From Chitinophaga pinensis (GTDB taxonomy: Bacteria; Bacteroidota; Bacteroidia; Flavobacteriales_D; Crocinitomicaceae), in the NCBI GenBank assembly GCA_943324745.2, contig CALPMT020000023.1, forward strand, positions 1 to 48,771: a stretch of 48,771 nucleotides of DNA, read 5' to 3'. The position numbers and the translations under genes were made by a program. The notes under the pieces were generated by a model, which made no database searches, was not told where the DNA came from, and saw only the letters and a program-made list of their open reading frames with translations. Positions 35,271 through 44,758 of this stretch are shown in pieces; within the stretch, counting starts at the first letter, position 1; each line of letters starts with the position of its first letter.

Positions 35271-35315
35271 TGTAACTTTTGTTACACACCCTTTTTTATT
35301 TCTTAGCCAATTTTG
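35271..35315 (+). promoter_or_regulatory. Crp/Fnr-like site and promoter of the sulfur operon
   Basis: TGTAACTTTTGTTACA (35271-35286) is a perfect 6-bp inverted repeat with a 4-bp centre. The best -7 element is CAATTTTG (35308-35315), one mismatch from TAnnTTTG. The centre-to-G distance is 36.5 bp, identical to that at the methyltransferase promoter. Confidence 0.72.
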
Positions 35316-35329
35316 TATAAATCTTTTAT

Positions 35330-36127
35330 ATGGAATTGTTTGGTTATTTTGCAGCTATCATTATAGGTGTAACTTTAGGATTAATAGGTGGCGGAGGAAG
35401 TATATTAACAGTTCCGGTGTTGGTATACTTATTTAAACTAGACGCTGTAATAGCGACATCCTATTCTTTATTTATTGTTGGTTTTACAAGCGGAATAGGT
35501 TCGTTAACATACTTCAAAAAGGGGTTAGTAAATATTCAAACTGCTTTCGTTTTTGGTATTCCCTCCATTATTTCCGTTTTCGCAACAAGGAAATATATCA
35601 TTCCTATGATTCCAGAGGAAGTGGTATCATTTGGTTCTTTTGTAGTTACAAAAAGCATATTTCTGATGCTCATTTTTGCATTGTTAATGATAGCTGCTTC
35701 TTACTCAATGATTAAAAAGTCGAAGTCATTAAATTCTGATTCTGTTGAAAAACAAGAATTTAATTACCCATTGATAATAGTAGAGGGAACAGTTGTAGGT
35801 ATGTTGACCGGCTTGGTGGGTGCAGGGGGTGGATTTTTAATCATTCCTGCTTTGGTAGTATTGAGTAAACTTCCTATGAAAGAAGCAATAGGAACATCAT
35901 TAGTTATAATTGCTGCAAAATCATTGATTGGATTTTTTGGAGAAGGAAATCTAATGCAGGTTGATTGGAGTTTTATAGCGATTATTTCATCTTTCGCATT
36001 GATAGGAATATTTATCGGTATAGCACTCTCCAAAAGGATAGATGGTAATAAGTTGAAGCCTGCTTTTGGTTGGTTTGTATTGGTAATGGGAATTTATATT
36101 ATAATCAAAGAAACACTAATTAATTAA
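35330..36127 (+). CDS. TauE/SafE-family (TSUP) sulfur-compound permease
   Basis: A 265-residue membrane protein with about eight helices. Two copies of the family glycine-rich motif are present, GVTLGLIGGGGSILTVP near residue 14 and GMLTGLVGAGGGFLIIP near residue 155. TSUP proteins move sulfite, sulfonates or other sulfur anions. It is the first gene of a sulfur operon and precedes the CstB-like gene by 6 bp, echoing the tauE-cstB pairing of the Staphylococcus cst locus. Direction and substrate are inferred. Confidence 0.9.
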   Translation: MELFGYFAAIIIGVTLGLIGGGGSILTVPVLVYLFKLDAVIATSYSLFIVGFTSGIGSLTYFKKGLVNIQTAFVFGIPSIISVFATRKYIIPMIPEEVVSFGSFVVTKSIFLMLIFALLMIAASYSMIKKSKSLNSDSVEKQEFNYPLIIVEGTVVGMLTGLVGAGGGFLIIPALVVLSKLPMKEAIGTSLVIIAAKSLIGFFGEGNLMQVDWSFIAIISSFALIGIFIGIALSKRIDGNKLKPAFGWFVLVMGIYIIIKETLIN

Positions 36128-36133
36128 AATAAA

Positions 36134-37543
36134 ATGGAAATAGAACAAATTTATACTGGGTGTTTAGCGCAAGGTGCTTACTACATTGTTAGTAATGGTG
36201 AGGCAGCTATTATTGATCCGTTGAGAGAAACTCAGCCTTATCTTGATAGATTAAGTCGTGCTGGTGTAAAACTTAAATACATTTTTGAAACCCATTTTCA
36301 TGCAGATTTTGTTTCTGGTCATTTGGATTTGAGTAAGCAGACAGGAGCGGAAATAATTTATGGGCCGAATGCAAAATGTGATTTTGAGGCACGTATCGCA
36401 ATGGATGAAGAGGTTTTTACCTTGGGTAATATACAAATTAAAGTTTTACATACACCTGGACATACATTGGAGAGTTCTTGTTTCTTGTTATTGGATGAAA
36501 ACGGAAAAGAGAATGCACTTTTTTCTGGTGACACTTTATTTTTGGGGGATGTTGGAAGACCTGATTTGGCTCAAAAAGCAGCGGATATGACACAGGAAGC
36601 GTTAGCAGGTATGCTGTATGATAGTTTGATGACTAAAATTATGCCTTTATCGGATGAGGTGATCGTTTACCCAGGTCACGGTGCAGGTAGTGCTTGTGGG
36701 AAAAATATGATGAAAGAAACTGTTGATACACTTGGGAATCAGAAGAAAATGAATTATGCTTTAAATCAGTCTTCTAAAGAGGATTTTATAGCAGCAGTAA
36801 CAGATGGGTTATTGCCTCCACCTGCTTATTTTGGCGCAAATGTTCATCTAAATAAAAAGGGTTACACGTTTTTTGAGGATGTGAAATTGCGAGGCTTGCA
36901 GCCCTTAACCGTTTCTAATGTTGAAAAATTGGCTAAGGATGCAATTGTATTAGACACGAGGGATAGCGGTGCTTATGCGGAAGGGCATATCCCAGGTTCG
37001 CTCAATATTGGAATAAAAGGTGATTTTGCGCCTTGGGTGGGAGCAATCATTGGCGATGTGAATCAATCAATAGTGTTGGTAACAGATCCAGGATTAGAGG
37101 AAGAGGTGATTACACGTTTGAGTAGAGTTGGTTTTGATTCAATTTTAGGGTATTTGTCAGGTGGAATACAAGCATGGGAACAAGCAGGACATACGCTGGC
37201 TGTCGTGAATCGTATTACTGCACATACATTTGCAACACAATTAAAAAACAGTATTTCTAAGGTTGTGGATGTAAGAAAGGAAACAGAGTACGCAGCCGAA
37301 CACGTTGCTGATGCATACAGTAAACCTTTGTCTGCTATATATACTTGGATTTCAGATATTAATAATGATGAACATTTTTATCTGCATTGTGCGGGTGGCT
37401 ATCGTAGCATGATTGCTGCAAGTATATTACAATCCAAAGGGATTACGAATTTTTCTGAAGTTGCTGGTGGGTATAATGCAATAGCAAAAGAGGATGTGGC
37501 AACAACTGATTTTATTTGTCAGAGTAAAGTATTAAAGGCATAA
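36134..37543 (+). CDS. CstB-like persulfide dioxygenase fused to two rhodanese domains
   Basis: A 469-residue fusion. A metallo-beta-lactamase/ETHE1-like domain (1 to about 250) has H54-F-H56-A-D58 and H63, HTPGHT and SGDTLFLGDVGRPDL, the non-haem iron site of persulfide dioxygenases. A first rhodanese domain (about 265-360) has no Cys at its active-site loop (LVTDPGLEEE), so it is inactive as a sulfurtransferase. The second (about 370-460) has the catalytic Cys in HCAGGYRS. This order is that of Staphylococcus aureus CstB, which oxidises persulfides to thiosulfate. It likely detoxifies sulfide in the cytoplasm. Confidence 0.9.
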   Translation: MEIEQIYTGCLAQGAYYIVSNGEAAIIDPLRETQPYLDRLSRAGVKLKYIFETHFHADFVSGHLDLSKQTGAEIIYGPNAKCDFEARIAMDEEVFTLGNIQIKVLHTPGHTLESSCFLLLDENGKENALFSGDTLFLGDVGRPDLAQKAADMTQEALAGMLYDSLMTKIMPLSDEVIVYPGHGAGSACGKNMMKETVDTLGNQKKMNYALNQSSKEDFIAAVTDGLLPPPAYFGANVHLNKKGYTFFEDVKLRGLQPLTVSNVEKLAKDAIVLDTRDSGAYAEGHIPGSLNIGIKGDFAPWVGAIIGDVNQSIVLVTDPGLEEEVITRLSRVGFDSILGYLSGGIQAWEQAGHTLAVVNRITAHTFATQLKNSISKVVDVRKETEYAAEHVADAYSKPLSAIYTWISDINNDEHFYLHCAGGYRSMIAASILQSKGITNFSEVAGGYNAIAKEDVATTDFICQSKVLKA

Positions 37544-37545
37544 TA

Positions 37546-38376
37546 ATGGAAACTATTAAAATACTTATTCCGACGGATTTTTCGGTACAAGCTGATTTTG
37601 CATTTTCGTTGGTACAGAATTTAAGTAGTACCCTGCCAATGGAAATTCATTTTCTACATATTTTGAACGTTCCGGAAAGCGTTGTACTCAAAGAAAATCA
37701 ACTGATAGATTTTTGTGGTGAGTTGGATATTAAGTTTATGGATAATCTTCGAATTATTGCTGCGCGTAAATTAGCAATGTTAGAAGAAGCTCATCAAGGA
37801 GTAAAAACACATTTGATATTAGGAAAAACAACCCAATCCATTATCGATTTTGCTGAAAAACAGAAGTTTGATTTGATTGTGATGGGAACCAAAGGAGCAA
37901 CCGGGATTAGAGAAAAATTGGCAGGGTCAGAAACACAGCATATTGCTCGAAAATCCCCGATACCAGTTTTATCGCTTATGTGTGATCGTTCGGAATTAAA
38001 AATAAAAAACATTTTATTTGTTCATAATTTTGAAGACACTGCTAAGCAGGACCTAGGTATTTTACAGACTTTATTGACTAAGTTTCAGCCAACCTTACAT
38101 TTTCTTCAAATTACAAAGGGAAAAAGCGAAGCAGAACTCAATCGGATTGAAAATAATATGTACGATTTTTCACGGGCAAATGCTTTACCCAATTTTGAAG
38201 CACATATTATTCAGGATAAAGATGTAGAACAGGGTGTTATCCATTTTAATCAAATGCATGAAATTGATTTAGTATGCATGGGAACACACGGGAAGGGGAG
38301 TATTTTTCATGCAAGTGTTACGGAAAAGCTCATCAATCATTTATATAAACCTATGATTTCATTTATTATTAAGTAA
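37546..38376 (+). CDS. Universal stress protein with two UspA domains
   Basis: A 276-residue tandem USP. The first domain (1 to about 145) starts ILIPTDFSVQADFAF and ends with the ATP-binding pattern MGTKGATGIREKLAGSET. The second (about 148-276) keeps MGTHGKGSIFHASVTEKL but has lost part of the nucleotide loop. It is embedded between the CstB-like and YeeE genes with 2-bp gaps, so it is expressed with sulfur detoxification. Its exact action is unknown. Confidence 0.88.
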   Translation: METIKILIPTDFSVQADFAFSLVQNLSSTLPMEIHFLHILNVPESVVLKENQLIDFCGELDIKFMDNLRIIAARKLAMLEEAHQGVKTHLILGKTTQSIIDFAEKQKFDLIVMGTKGATGIREKLAGSETQHIARKSPIPVLSLMCDRSELKIKNILFVHNFEDTAKQDLGILQTLLTKFQPTLHFLQITKGKSEAELNRIENNMYDFSRANALPNFEAHIIQDKDVEQGVIHFNQMHEIDLVCMGTHGKGSIFHASVTEKLINHLYKPMISFIIK

Positions 38377-38378
38377 CT

Positions 38379-38936
38379 ATGTTAGATTTTATTTTAGGCC
38401 CTTGGTCATGGTGGTTTTCAGGCATAATCATTTCATCTGTTATGTTTATTCTTTTGTTTTTTGGAAAGGCTTTTGGGGTCTCTTCCAATTTGCGTACGAT
38501 GTGTTCCATTGCTGGTGCAGGAAAGCGCGTTCCTTTTTTTGATTTTGATTGGAAATCACAAGTATGGAACTTAGTGTTTTTAGGAGGTGCAATTATCGGA
38601 GGATTTATTGCTAAGCATTTTTTGAGTAACGATGATACGGTTCAAATCTCCGTAAATACAATAGCAGATTTAAAGAAACTAGGTTTTCAACAGCCTACTG
38701 GGATGCAGCCAATGGAACTTTTTAGTTTTGAAAATATATTTTCTTTAAAAGGCTTTTTGATTCTTGCTTTGGGCGGTTTTTTTGTTGGATTTGGCGCTAG
38801 ATATGCGGGAGGTTGTACTTCTGGTCATGCTATAAGTGGTATATCTAATCTTCAATTGCCATCGTTAATTTCAGTGGTTGGATTTTTTATTGGCGGATTG
38901 ATTATGACTCACGTAATTTTTCCTTTACTATTTTAA
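38379..38936 (+). CDS. YeeE/YedE-family membrane protein, first half
   Basis: A 185-residue membrane protein with about five helices. The motif GARYAGGCTSGHAISGIS carries the conserved Cys used in YeeE (TsuA) thiosulfate uptake. It corresponds to one half of a full YeeE; the other half is the next gene. A preserved Cys near NLRTMCSIAGAG may be a second transport residue. It probably moves thiosulfate or a related sulfur species across the inner membrane. Confidence 0.88.
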   Translation: MLDFILGPWSWWFSGIIISSVMFILLFFGKAFGVSSNLRTMCSIAGAGKRVPFFDFDWKSQVWNLVFLGGAIIGGFIAKHFLSNDDTVQISVNTIADLKKLGFQQPTGMQPMELFSFENIFSLKGFLILALGGFFVGFGARYAGGCTSGHAISGISNLQLPSLISVVGFFIGGLIMTHVIFPLLF

Positions 38937-38945
38937 TTTTTTGAG

Positions 38946-39359
38946 ATGAAGTTTATAAAATTTTTGATAACAGGAATGTTGTTTGGTATAGTGATGGCAA
39001 AGTCAGAAGCGATCTCTTGGTACCGTATTCAAGAAATGTTTCGTTTCCAATCCATCCATATGTATGGTATTATTGGAACGGCTGTGATGCTTGGTGTATT
39101 AGGTGTTTTCATCATAAAAAGATTAAATATGAAAGATATCTTTGGTAATCCAATTGTAATTGCACCCAAAGAAAAGGGATTTTGGCGTTATGTATTTGGT
39201 GGTATTATTTTTGGATTTGGCTGGGCTCTAAGTGGTGCTTGTCCTGGACCTATGTTTGTTAATATTGGTTATGGTTTCGGTGGATTTATAATCATTATGT
39301 TTTTCGGTACAGTAGGAACATATACATATGGCGTAATCAAAGATAAATTACCTCACTAA
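38946..39359 (+). CDS. YeeE/YedE-family membrane protein, second half
   Basis: A 137-residue membrane protein with about four helices, containing GFGWALSGACPGPMFVNIGYG with the conserved transport Cys. With the preceding 185-residue protein it makes up a split YeeE/YedE transporter, an arrangement common in Bacteroidota. The gap between the two genes is 9 bp, and the next gene follows at 10 bp. Confidence 0.88.
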   Translation: MKFIKFLITGMLFGIVMAKSEAISWYRIQEMFRFQSIHMYGIIGTAVMLGVLGVFIIKRLNMKDIFGNPIVIAPKEKGFWRYVFGGIIFGFGWALSGACPGPMFVNIGYGFGGFIIIMFFGTVGTYTYGVIKDKLPH

Positions 39360-39369
39360 TCTATTTTGA

Positions 39370-40773
39370 ATGAAAGCCCTTTGCTTACTTCTAAGTTTCA
39401 TTTTTGTTTCTTTACTATCAGTTTCACAAGAAGTAGGTCTTTCTGATACGAATCGAGTTTTAAAAAATGATACAACAACATTTTATAGCGCATTTAAATA
39501 TGGTAAAATAAATACACATTTTCGTTCTTTCTTTATGAGTACGATTAATGCAGGTAATTTGTCAGATTATGTTGCTCAGGCTGTTGGTGGAGGCGTTCGT
39601 TTTGAGTCACTTACGTATAAAAACTTTCAATTTGGTGTTGGAGGTTTTTATTTTTTTAATCTAGGTTCTTCAAACTTGACTCAATTAGACCCCGCAACAA
39701 ATCAATCTAATCGATATGAAATAGGCTTGTTTGATGTGGAAGATCCAAGCAACAAGAAAGATTTATATCGCTTGGAAGAACTGTATTTGAATTATCATTT
39801 TAAGCAAGGTAAGGTCCGTTTTGGAAAGCAATTCGTGCATACACCATTCATTAATTTACAAGATGGAAGGATGCGACCTACCGGTGTAGAGGGGCTGTGG
39901 ATGGATTTTACGAGTCGTAAATTCACTTTTGAAGGAGGTTATTTATATAAAATTTCACCGCGAGGAACAACTTCATGGTATTCAGTAGGAGAGTCAATCG
40001 GTATTTATCCGATGGGAAACACAGAACTAGGTTTAAAGTCGAATTATGCCTCTAATATTCATAGCGATGGTATTGCCGTATTTGGAGTAACAAATAAGAC
40101 TAATAAGCATTTCCATATTAATGCGTGGAATTATCTTGTATTGAATGTGATGAATTTAGTATTTGTACAGAATGACTATTTTCTAAATGTAAAAGATACG
40201 CTCAAGCAGTATACATTTTCATCACAATTAGCTTTTGAAAATGCACACAATCAGGGAGGAAATACAGACTCAAAATTAAGTTATATGAGTAAAGGAAGTA
40301 AAGCATTTAGTTTTGGTTTTCGATTGCAACGTGTAACACGGAATTGGACAACATCCATTAATTATAATCACATAGTGAATGAACATCGGTTTGTATTTCC
40401 CAGAGAATGGGGAAGAGAGCCGTTTTTTACTTTTCAACCAAGGGAGCGAAATGAAGGTACTGCAAATTCCCATGCTTTTTTAATTAAAACGGAACATACC
40501 TTTCCGAAAAGGCAATTTATTTTTGCTTCAGGTCTTGGTTTTTATAAAATGCCTAGTGTATTGGATAGTTATCGTAATAAATATGGTTTACCTTCTTATT
40601 TTCAATGCAATATAGACCTAAAATATAAATGTAATACTATTTTAAAAGGTTTGGATATCAACTTGTTAATGGTGGCAAAGTTGTTAAATGGATCCACATT
40701 CGGGAATTTAAAGTATGAAATTAATAAGGTTAACATGTTCAATGTTAATTTGGTTTTGAACTATCATTTTTAG
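39370..40773 (+). CDS. Outer-membrane beta-barrel protein of the sulfur operon (OprD/porin-like)
   Basis: A 467-residue protein with a signal peptide (MKALCLLLSFIFVSLLSVSQ). Repeating amphipathic strands follow, with EELYLNYHFKQGKVRFGKQF and FSFGFRLQRVTRNWTTSINY, ending NLVLNYHF with the outer-membrane C-terminal Phe. It resembles OprD-like porins in its 'RLEELYLNY ... GKQ' segment. Co-transcription with the YeeE halves suggests it lets a sulfur anion cross the outer membrane; substrate not determined. Confidence 0.78.
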   Translation: MKALCLLLSFIFVSLLSVSQEVGLSDTNRVLKNDTTTFYSAFKYGKINTHFRSFFMSTINAGNLSDYVAQAVGGGVRFESLTYKNFQFGVGGFYFFNLGSSNLTQLDPATNQSNRYEIGLFDVEDPSNKKDLYRLEELYLNYHFKQGKVRFGKQFVHTPFINLQDGRMRPTGVEGLWMDFTSRKFTFEGGYLYKISPRGTTSWYSVGESIGIYPMGNTELGLKSNYASNIHSDGIAVFGVTNKTNKHFHINAWNYLVLNVMNLVFVQNDYFLNVKDTLKQYTFSSQLAFENAHNQGGNTDSKLSYMSKGSKAFSFGFRLQRVTRNWTTSINYNHIVNEHRFVFPREWGREPFFTFQPRERNEGTANSHAFLIKTEHTFPKRQFIFASGLGFYKMPSVLDSYRNKYGLPSYFQCNIDLKYKCNTILKGLDINLLMVAKLLNGSTFGNLKYEINKVNMFNVNLVLNYHF

Positions 40774-40852
40774 TATAAAATAATTTTATTCTACTAACCA
40801 ATCTATTTATTTTGGATGATTTCGGTTTCGTCGTTTATAGTTGTTGTTAAAC

Positions 40853-43261
40853 TTATTTACGTTCACCAATTTTCCATTGTACCGTCACATAGAAATTACG
40901 TCCATCCGAAGGTAAAATACCTGGACCAGGATAAGCTGTTGCTCTTCGTGTGAAATAGGATGTGTTTAAGAGGTTGTTAATACCTCCTTCGAGTGTAATC
41001 CATTTCTTGAAATTGTATTTTGCTGACATGTCCATGACAAAATATTCTGGAACTAGTCCAATTACAGCATCGCCACTTGGTTCTACGGAATTTGAAGCAT
41101 CGGAGAATTGTGCGGCATTGTACGAGCCTTGGATGGTTGCCCCCCAGCGGTCGTGTTTAATTTTTACCCCTGTCTTCAGAATAATTGGGCTAACGTATTC
41201 CAACTGTTTTCCGATAAAGTTTGTTTCTTTTGAAGATACATATTGAGCATGGATGTAAGAGAAATTGACATAGAACGATGAATTGTATTTAGAACTATCG
41301 TTGATTGCTTTTATAAAATCAAATTCCACCAAACATTCTACACCAACATTACGCGCATTTCCAATATTTGTACGAATTTTTTTGATGCTACCAGCAAGTG
41401 GTGTTATTCCTATTTTATCGCCATAATACAGGTGAAAAGCCGCTACATCGACATATAAAAAGCGTTTGATAAATCCACGAAAACCGATTTCAGCGGTGGA
41501 CCCATACTCGTCACGCATGGCGCTGTCAATCAATAAGTTTGGGTTTGTAACGCGAATATCGCTAAAATTGACTGCACGGTAATTCATACAGAAATTTCCA
41601 TACAGATTTGTTTGTTTACTTGTTTTGTAGGAAAGTCCAAATCCACCCAGCGGTACAGAGCGCGTCAAGGAATTGCTCGACTCCAATTTTTGAATTGCGA
41701 GTGTATCTTGGGTTAAGTTATGGATGTTGTACACTTTGTAATAGCCAGAGGAAGCACTGGTGATATGTTCGTAGCGAAATCCTACATTGAAGGATGTGCG
41801 CGGACCTAAAAACCAAATGTGCTCGGTAAATAAGGAAAGGTTATTCGATGGAAATAAATAGTTTGAATTTTCTAATTCGTTGCTCGATGTAAAACGAAAA
41901 TTTGCTGAGCTGCCACCTGGTGCATTTCCTTGTAAAGCAGAAGTTTGACCGATATAATATCTTCCGCCCACCAAAGAAGCACCTTTGATTGTTTTTTCTT
42001 TCAGGGTTAATTCATATTTTTTCAAGATACGCACTTCCGTACCTGTATTTTTAAAATCTCCATAAATGAGTTGTCTTTCATTACCGGGATCTTGTTGATT
42101 TATTTTACCCAAGAAACCTAGCGATTCGCGGGAAGATAGAATTCCGAAAGTACGAATGTTCAGTAATACATCTGGTTTAATTTCCAAGTTGTAATGTAAG
42201 GCAAGAAGGTTCCAGTTTACCTTAAACCAGTTTCTATCGCGCACACTTTGGATGGGGTTTTCATAAAATTGTTTGTCGGTCAAACCACCAGGCTGTTGCG
42301 CATTGTAACTCATATTTGTGTATTCTAAACGAATGGATTGTTTATCGCTAAAACGATAGCCTAATTGTGCAAAATATTGGTGTTGATTAAACGGACTATT
42401 TTCTCGGTAACCAGTACCTTCTTTATATTGGTAATAGGTTTGGTATTCGAATTTATTTTTTGTCCCACTAAAGCGTAAAAATCCTGCCTTGTATCCAAAG
42501 TTACCAACGGTGGCACGCGAGGTAAATTCAAAAGGAGAATTTTTTGCTGGTTCCTTGATAATGAAGTTCATCAATCCCCCGAATTGTGTTCCATATTGTA
42601 AAGAAGCAGAACCACGAATAATTTCAATAGCAGAAAGCGCTTCCAAGGGTGGGGTGTAGTAAGATTCCGGATATCCTAAAGCATCCGCACTGATGTCGTA
42701 CCCATTTTGGCGCGTATTGAAGTTTGCAGTTCGATTTGGACTTAAACCTCTTCCTCCAACTCCCATTTGAATACCCGCACCATCGCTTTCCCAGATGTTA
42801 AGACCAGGAACTTTCGCGAATAATTCACGTGGGTTTGCACTCGATTTGGCGCCACCTTGACCTTCTGTTTGAATAAGGGTACTGGTTCCTGTGGTGATTT
42901 GCACTCCTTTGACAGGAGGTAGGTAGCCGATATCAAAATTTTCAAAGCGATTTTTGATTACTACGGCTTCTTGTATCTCTTTTGCGTTTGCTAGTAAGGT
43001 GCAGTGTATGAATTTTTTTGTTAGCTTGGAAAGCAAAATTAGTTGCGTTTCGAAGCCTATATAGGAAATTATAACGGTATCGGAAGTAGGATTTTTTAAT
43101 TCAAATCGACCATTCCAATCGCTGGCAATTAATAGCTTGCCACAACTTACTTTAGCACCGATGATTGCTTCTTTATTTTCATTTTCCACATACCCGTGAA
43201 ACCCTTGTGCCTGCACAAAAAGGGTCATAGATAGTAAAAATAAAAAGGTAAGAATCTTCAT
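40853..43261 (-). CDS. TonB-dependent receptor, FecA-like, probable iron uptake
   Basis: About 802 residues from the ATG at 43261, which overlaps the HTTM gene stop as ATGA and starts the signal peptide MKILTFLFLLSMTLFVQAQ; an earlier in-frame start is unlikely. A carboxypeptidase-regulatory-like domain (about 20-100) is followed by a plug with GGRGLSPNRTANFNTRQNGY and a barrel ending FYVTVQWKIGERK. The plug resembles FecA-type receptors for ferric citrate-like chelates. It is the last gene of a four-gene operon with imelysin-like and DUF4856-like lipoproteins. Confidence 0.88.
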   Translation of the reverse strand: MKILTFLFLLSMTLFVQAQGFHGYVENENKEAIIGAKVSCGKLLIASDWNGRFELKNPTSDTVIISYIGFETQLILLSKLTKKFIHCTLLANAKEIQEAVVIKNRFENFDIGYLPPVKGVQITTGTSTLIQTEGQGGAKSSANPRELFAKVPGLNIWESDGAGIQMGVGGRGLSPNRTANFNTRQNGYDISADALGYPESYYTPPLEALSAIEIIRGSASLQYGTQFGGLMNFIIKEPAKNSPFEFTSRATVGNFGYKAGFLRFSGTKNKFEYQTYYQYKEGTGYRENSPFNQHQYFAQLGYRFSDKQSIRLEYTNMSYNAQQPGGLTDKQFYENPIQSVRDRNWFKVNWNLLALHYNLEIKPDVLLNIRTFGILSSRESLGFLGKINQQDPGNERQLIYGDFKNTGTEVRILKKYELTLKEKTIKGASLVGGRYYIGQTSALQGNAPGGSSANFRFTSSNELENSNYLFPSNNLSLFTEHIWFLGPRTSFNVGFRYEHITSASSGYYKVYNIHNLTQDTLAIQKLESSNSLTRSVPLGGFGLSYKTSKQTNLYGNFCMNYRAVNFSDIRVTNPNLLIDSAMRDEYGSTAEIGFRGFIKRFLYVDVAAFHLYYGDKIGITPLAGSIKKIRTNIGNARNVGVECLVEFDFIKAINDSSKYNSSFYVNFSYIHAQYVSSKETNFIGKQLEYVSPIILKTGVKIKHDRWGATIQGSYNAAQFSDASNSVEPSGDAVIGLVPEYFVMDMSAKYNFKKWITLEGGINNLLNTSYFTRRATAYPGPGILPSDGRNFYVTVQWKIGERK

Positions 43262-44616
43262 AGTTTGGCAGTAAATGGCTCCAACCATTTGTGGGGCGCA
43301 AATGTATATTTTTTTTCCTGTAAATCGTGTTTTTTAGATAGAAATAGTTGGGAGTTTCTACCGTTTAAACTGACATAAATTTCAGCGTGAATGCTTGGTT
43401 TGTGCATTCGGAAAGGACCTTGTATGGTTTGGAAAAGACTATCCTCGAATTGTGTATACAAATAATCTGCGTATTGCTTAATCATGTCTGGTTGGGTGGC
43501 CATTTGATCGATTTGTCCAACGGTCAGGAAATCTTCGTTGCGCACTTGTATTTCGCGTTTCGAATTTTTGTCCCTTACATAAAATGTTGCAAACCCTTCT
43601 TTATGCATCAGCATCACACGCCAAGAAAAACGCATGCCTTCTTCGTGCCAAAACAAGGTTTGAGAATGGTTGAAAAAACAACGTATCGGAAGAAATAATT
43701 GAAGAATTACATATACCAAGACAAACGATGTGATAATTTTATTAGTTTGATAATGAGAAGGTAATACGTTTTTATCTTTTTCCCAACGAAACCAAGTAGC
43801 AACTTTGGACAACCATTTTTCGTGAAAAGTAGCAGGAAAGAAAATGAGCGTGGAGAAAATCATTACCCATGGGAATACACCAATTGGAAACAATAACCAC
43901 GTAACGATATGAAATACAACGACAAAGAAATAGGCGTAAGGGCGCGTTTTATTTCCTAAAAGAAAAAATGGGATGGTAAGGTCGTAGATACAGCCAAACC
44001 AACTAAATGCAAATGCTAACCAACTGGTAGCGAAGTAATCTCCAACGATAGGTAGGTCGCGGTAGGCTTGCAGCCAAATTGCTAAAGGTTGCGCGTGGAG
44101 TAACCAATCTGGATGGATTTTAGCTACGCCTGCAAAAAAGTATACCACTGCTAATTGCAGTTGTACTATACGGATGCTCCATTGAGGTACTACCGTTTTT
44201 TGGATGGTAGAATTTCGTTTGCTATCCCAAGACAAATAGGCATTTGCAGGAACCAAACATAGCAGAAATAAAACTAAACTCACAAAATAGTAGTGGTTTA
44301 AGTAGTTTGTTTTATCTAATACTTCGATATAGGTAAAACTGACAAAAGCAAGGATAGTACTTATACGATAAAATGCGCCAAATAGTATCCCAATAGCTCC
44401 AATAAGTAGTAGGATAAAAGGAAGATACATCAAGTTTCCTGGTAAGGGTGAAATCCCTTCGATGAATCCAAAGTAGAATTTTGGTTGTATGTAGAGTTGG
44501 TGTACCCACCCATTAAACAAAAATCGCAGTGTTCCAATTACCATCAACAATCCAAAGATAATTCGAAATCCAATTAAGGGTAGGATCGACGTTTCTTTGA
44601 AGAGATATTTTTTCAT
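43258..44616 (-). CDS. HTTM-domain membrane protein (vitamin K-dependent carboxylase-like)
   Basis: A 452-residue protein. The N-terminal 300 residues form several membrane helices of the HTTM domain (GFRIIFGLLMVIGTLRFLFNGW, VYFFAGVAKIHPDWL, IPFFLLGNKTRPYAYFFVVVFH). A soluble C-terminal part of about 150 residues follows. HTTM proteins are related to vitamin K-dependent gamma-carboxylases, but the bacterial role is unclear. It lies between the imelysin-like and receptor genes, so a part in iron uptake is suggested by context only. Confidence 0.85.
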   Translation of the reverse strand: MKKYLFKETSILPLIGFRIIFGLLMVIGTLRFLFNGWVHQLYIQPKFYFGFIEGISPLPGNLMYLPFILLLIGAIGILFGAFYRISTILAFVSFTYIEVLDKTNYLNHYYFVSLVLFLLCLVPANAYLSWDSKRNSTIQKTVVPQWSIRIVQLQLAVVYFFAGVAKIHPDWLLHAQPLAIWLQAYRDLPIVGDYFATSWLAFAFSWFGCIYDLTIPFFLLGNKTRPYAYFFVVVFHIVTWLLFPIGVFPWVMIFSTLIFFPATFHEKWLSKVATWFRWEKDKNVLPSHYQTNKIITSFVLVYVILQLFLPIRCFFNHSQTLFWHEEGMRFSWRVMLMHKEGFATFYVRDKNSKREIQVRNEDFLTVGQIDQMATQPDMIKQYADYLYTQFEDSLFQTIQGPFRMHKPSIHAEIYVSLNGRNSQLFLSKKHDLQEKKYTFAPHKWLEPFTAKL

Positions 44617-44758
44617 TGATTTAATTTTTCATTTTGTGCGTTTATTAAAATTAGATTTTTTGAGGCAGACAAAAAATTAATTCCGCAGTTTACATACGTA
44701 AATGAGGAAGTTAATTTTGCAGTCGAACGAAGAAAAAGCAATTTTAATAACTCACTAA

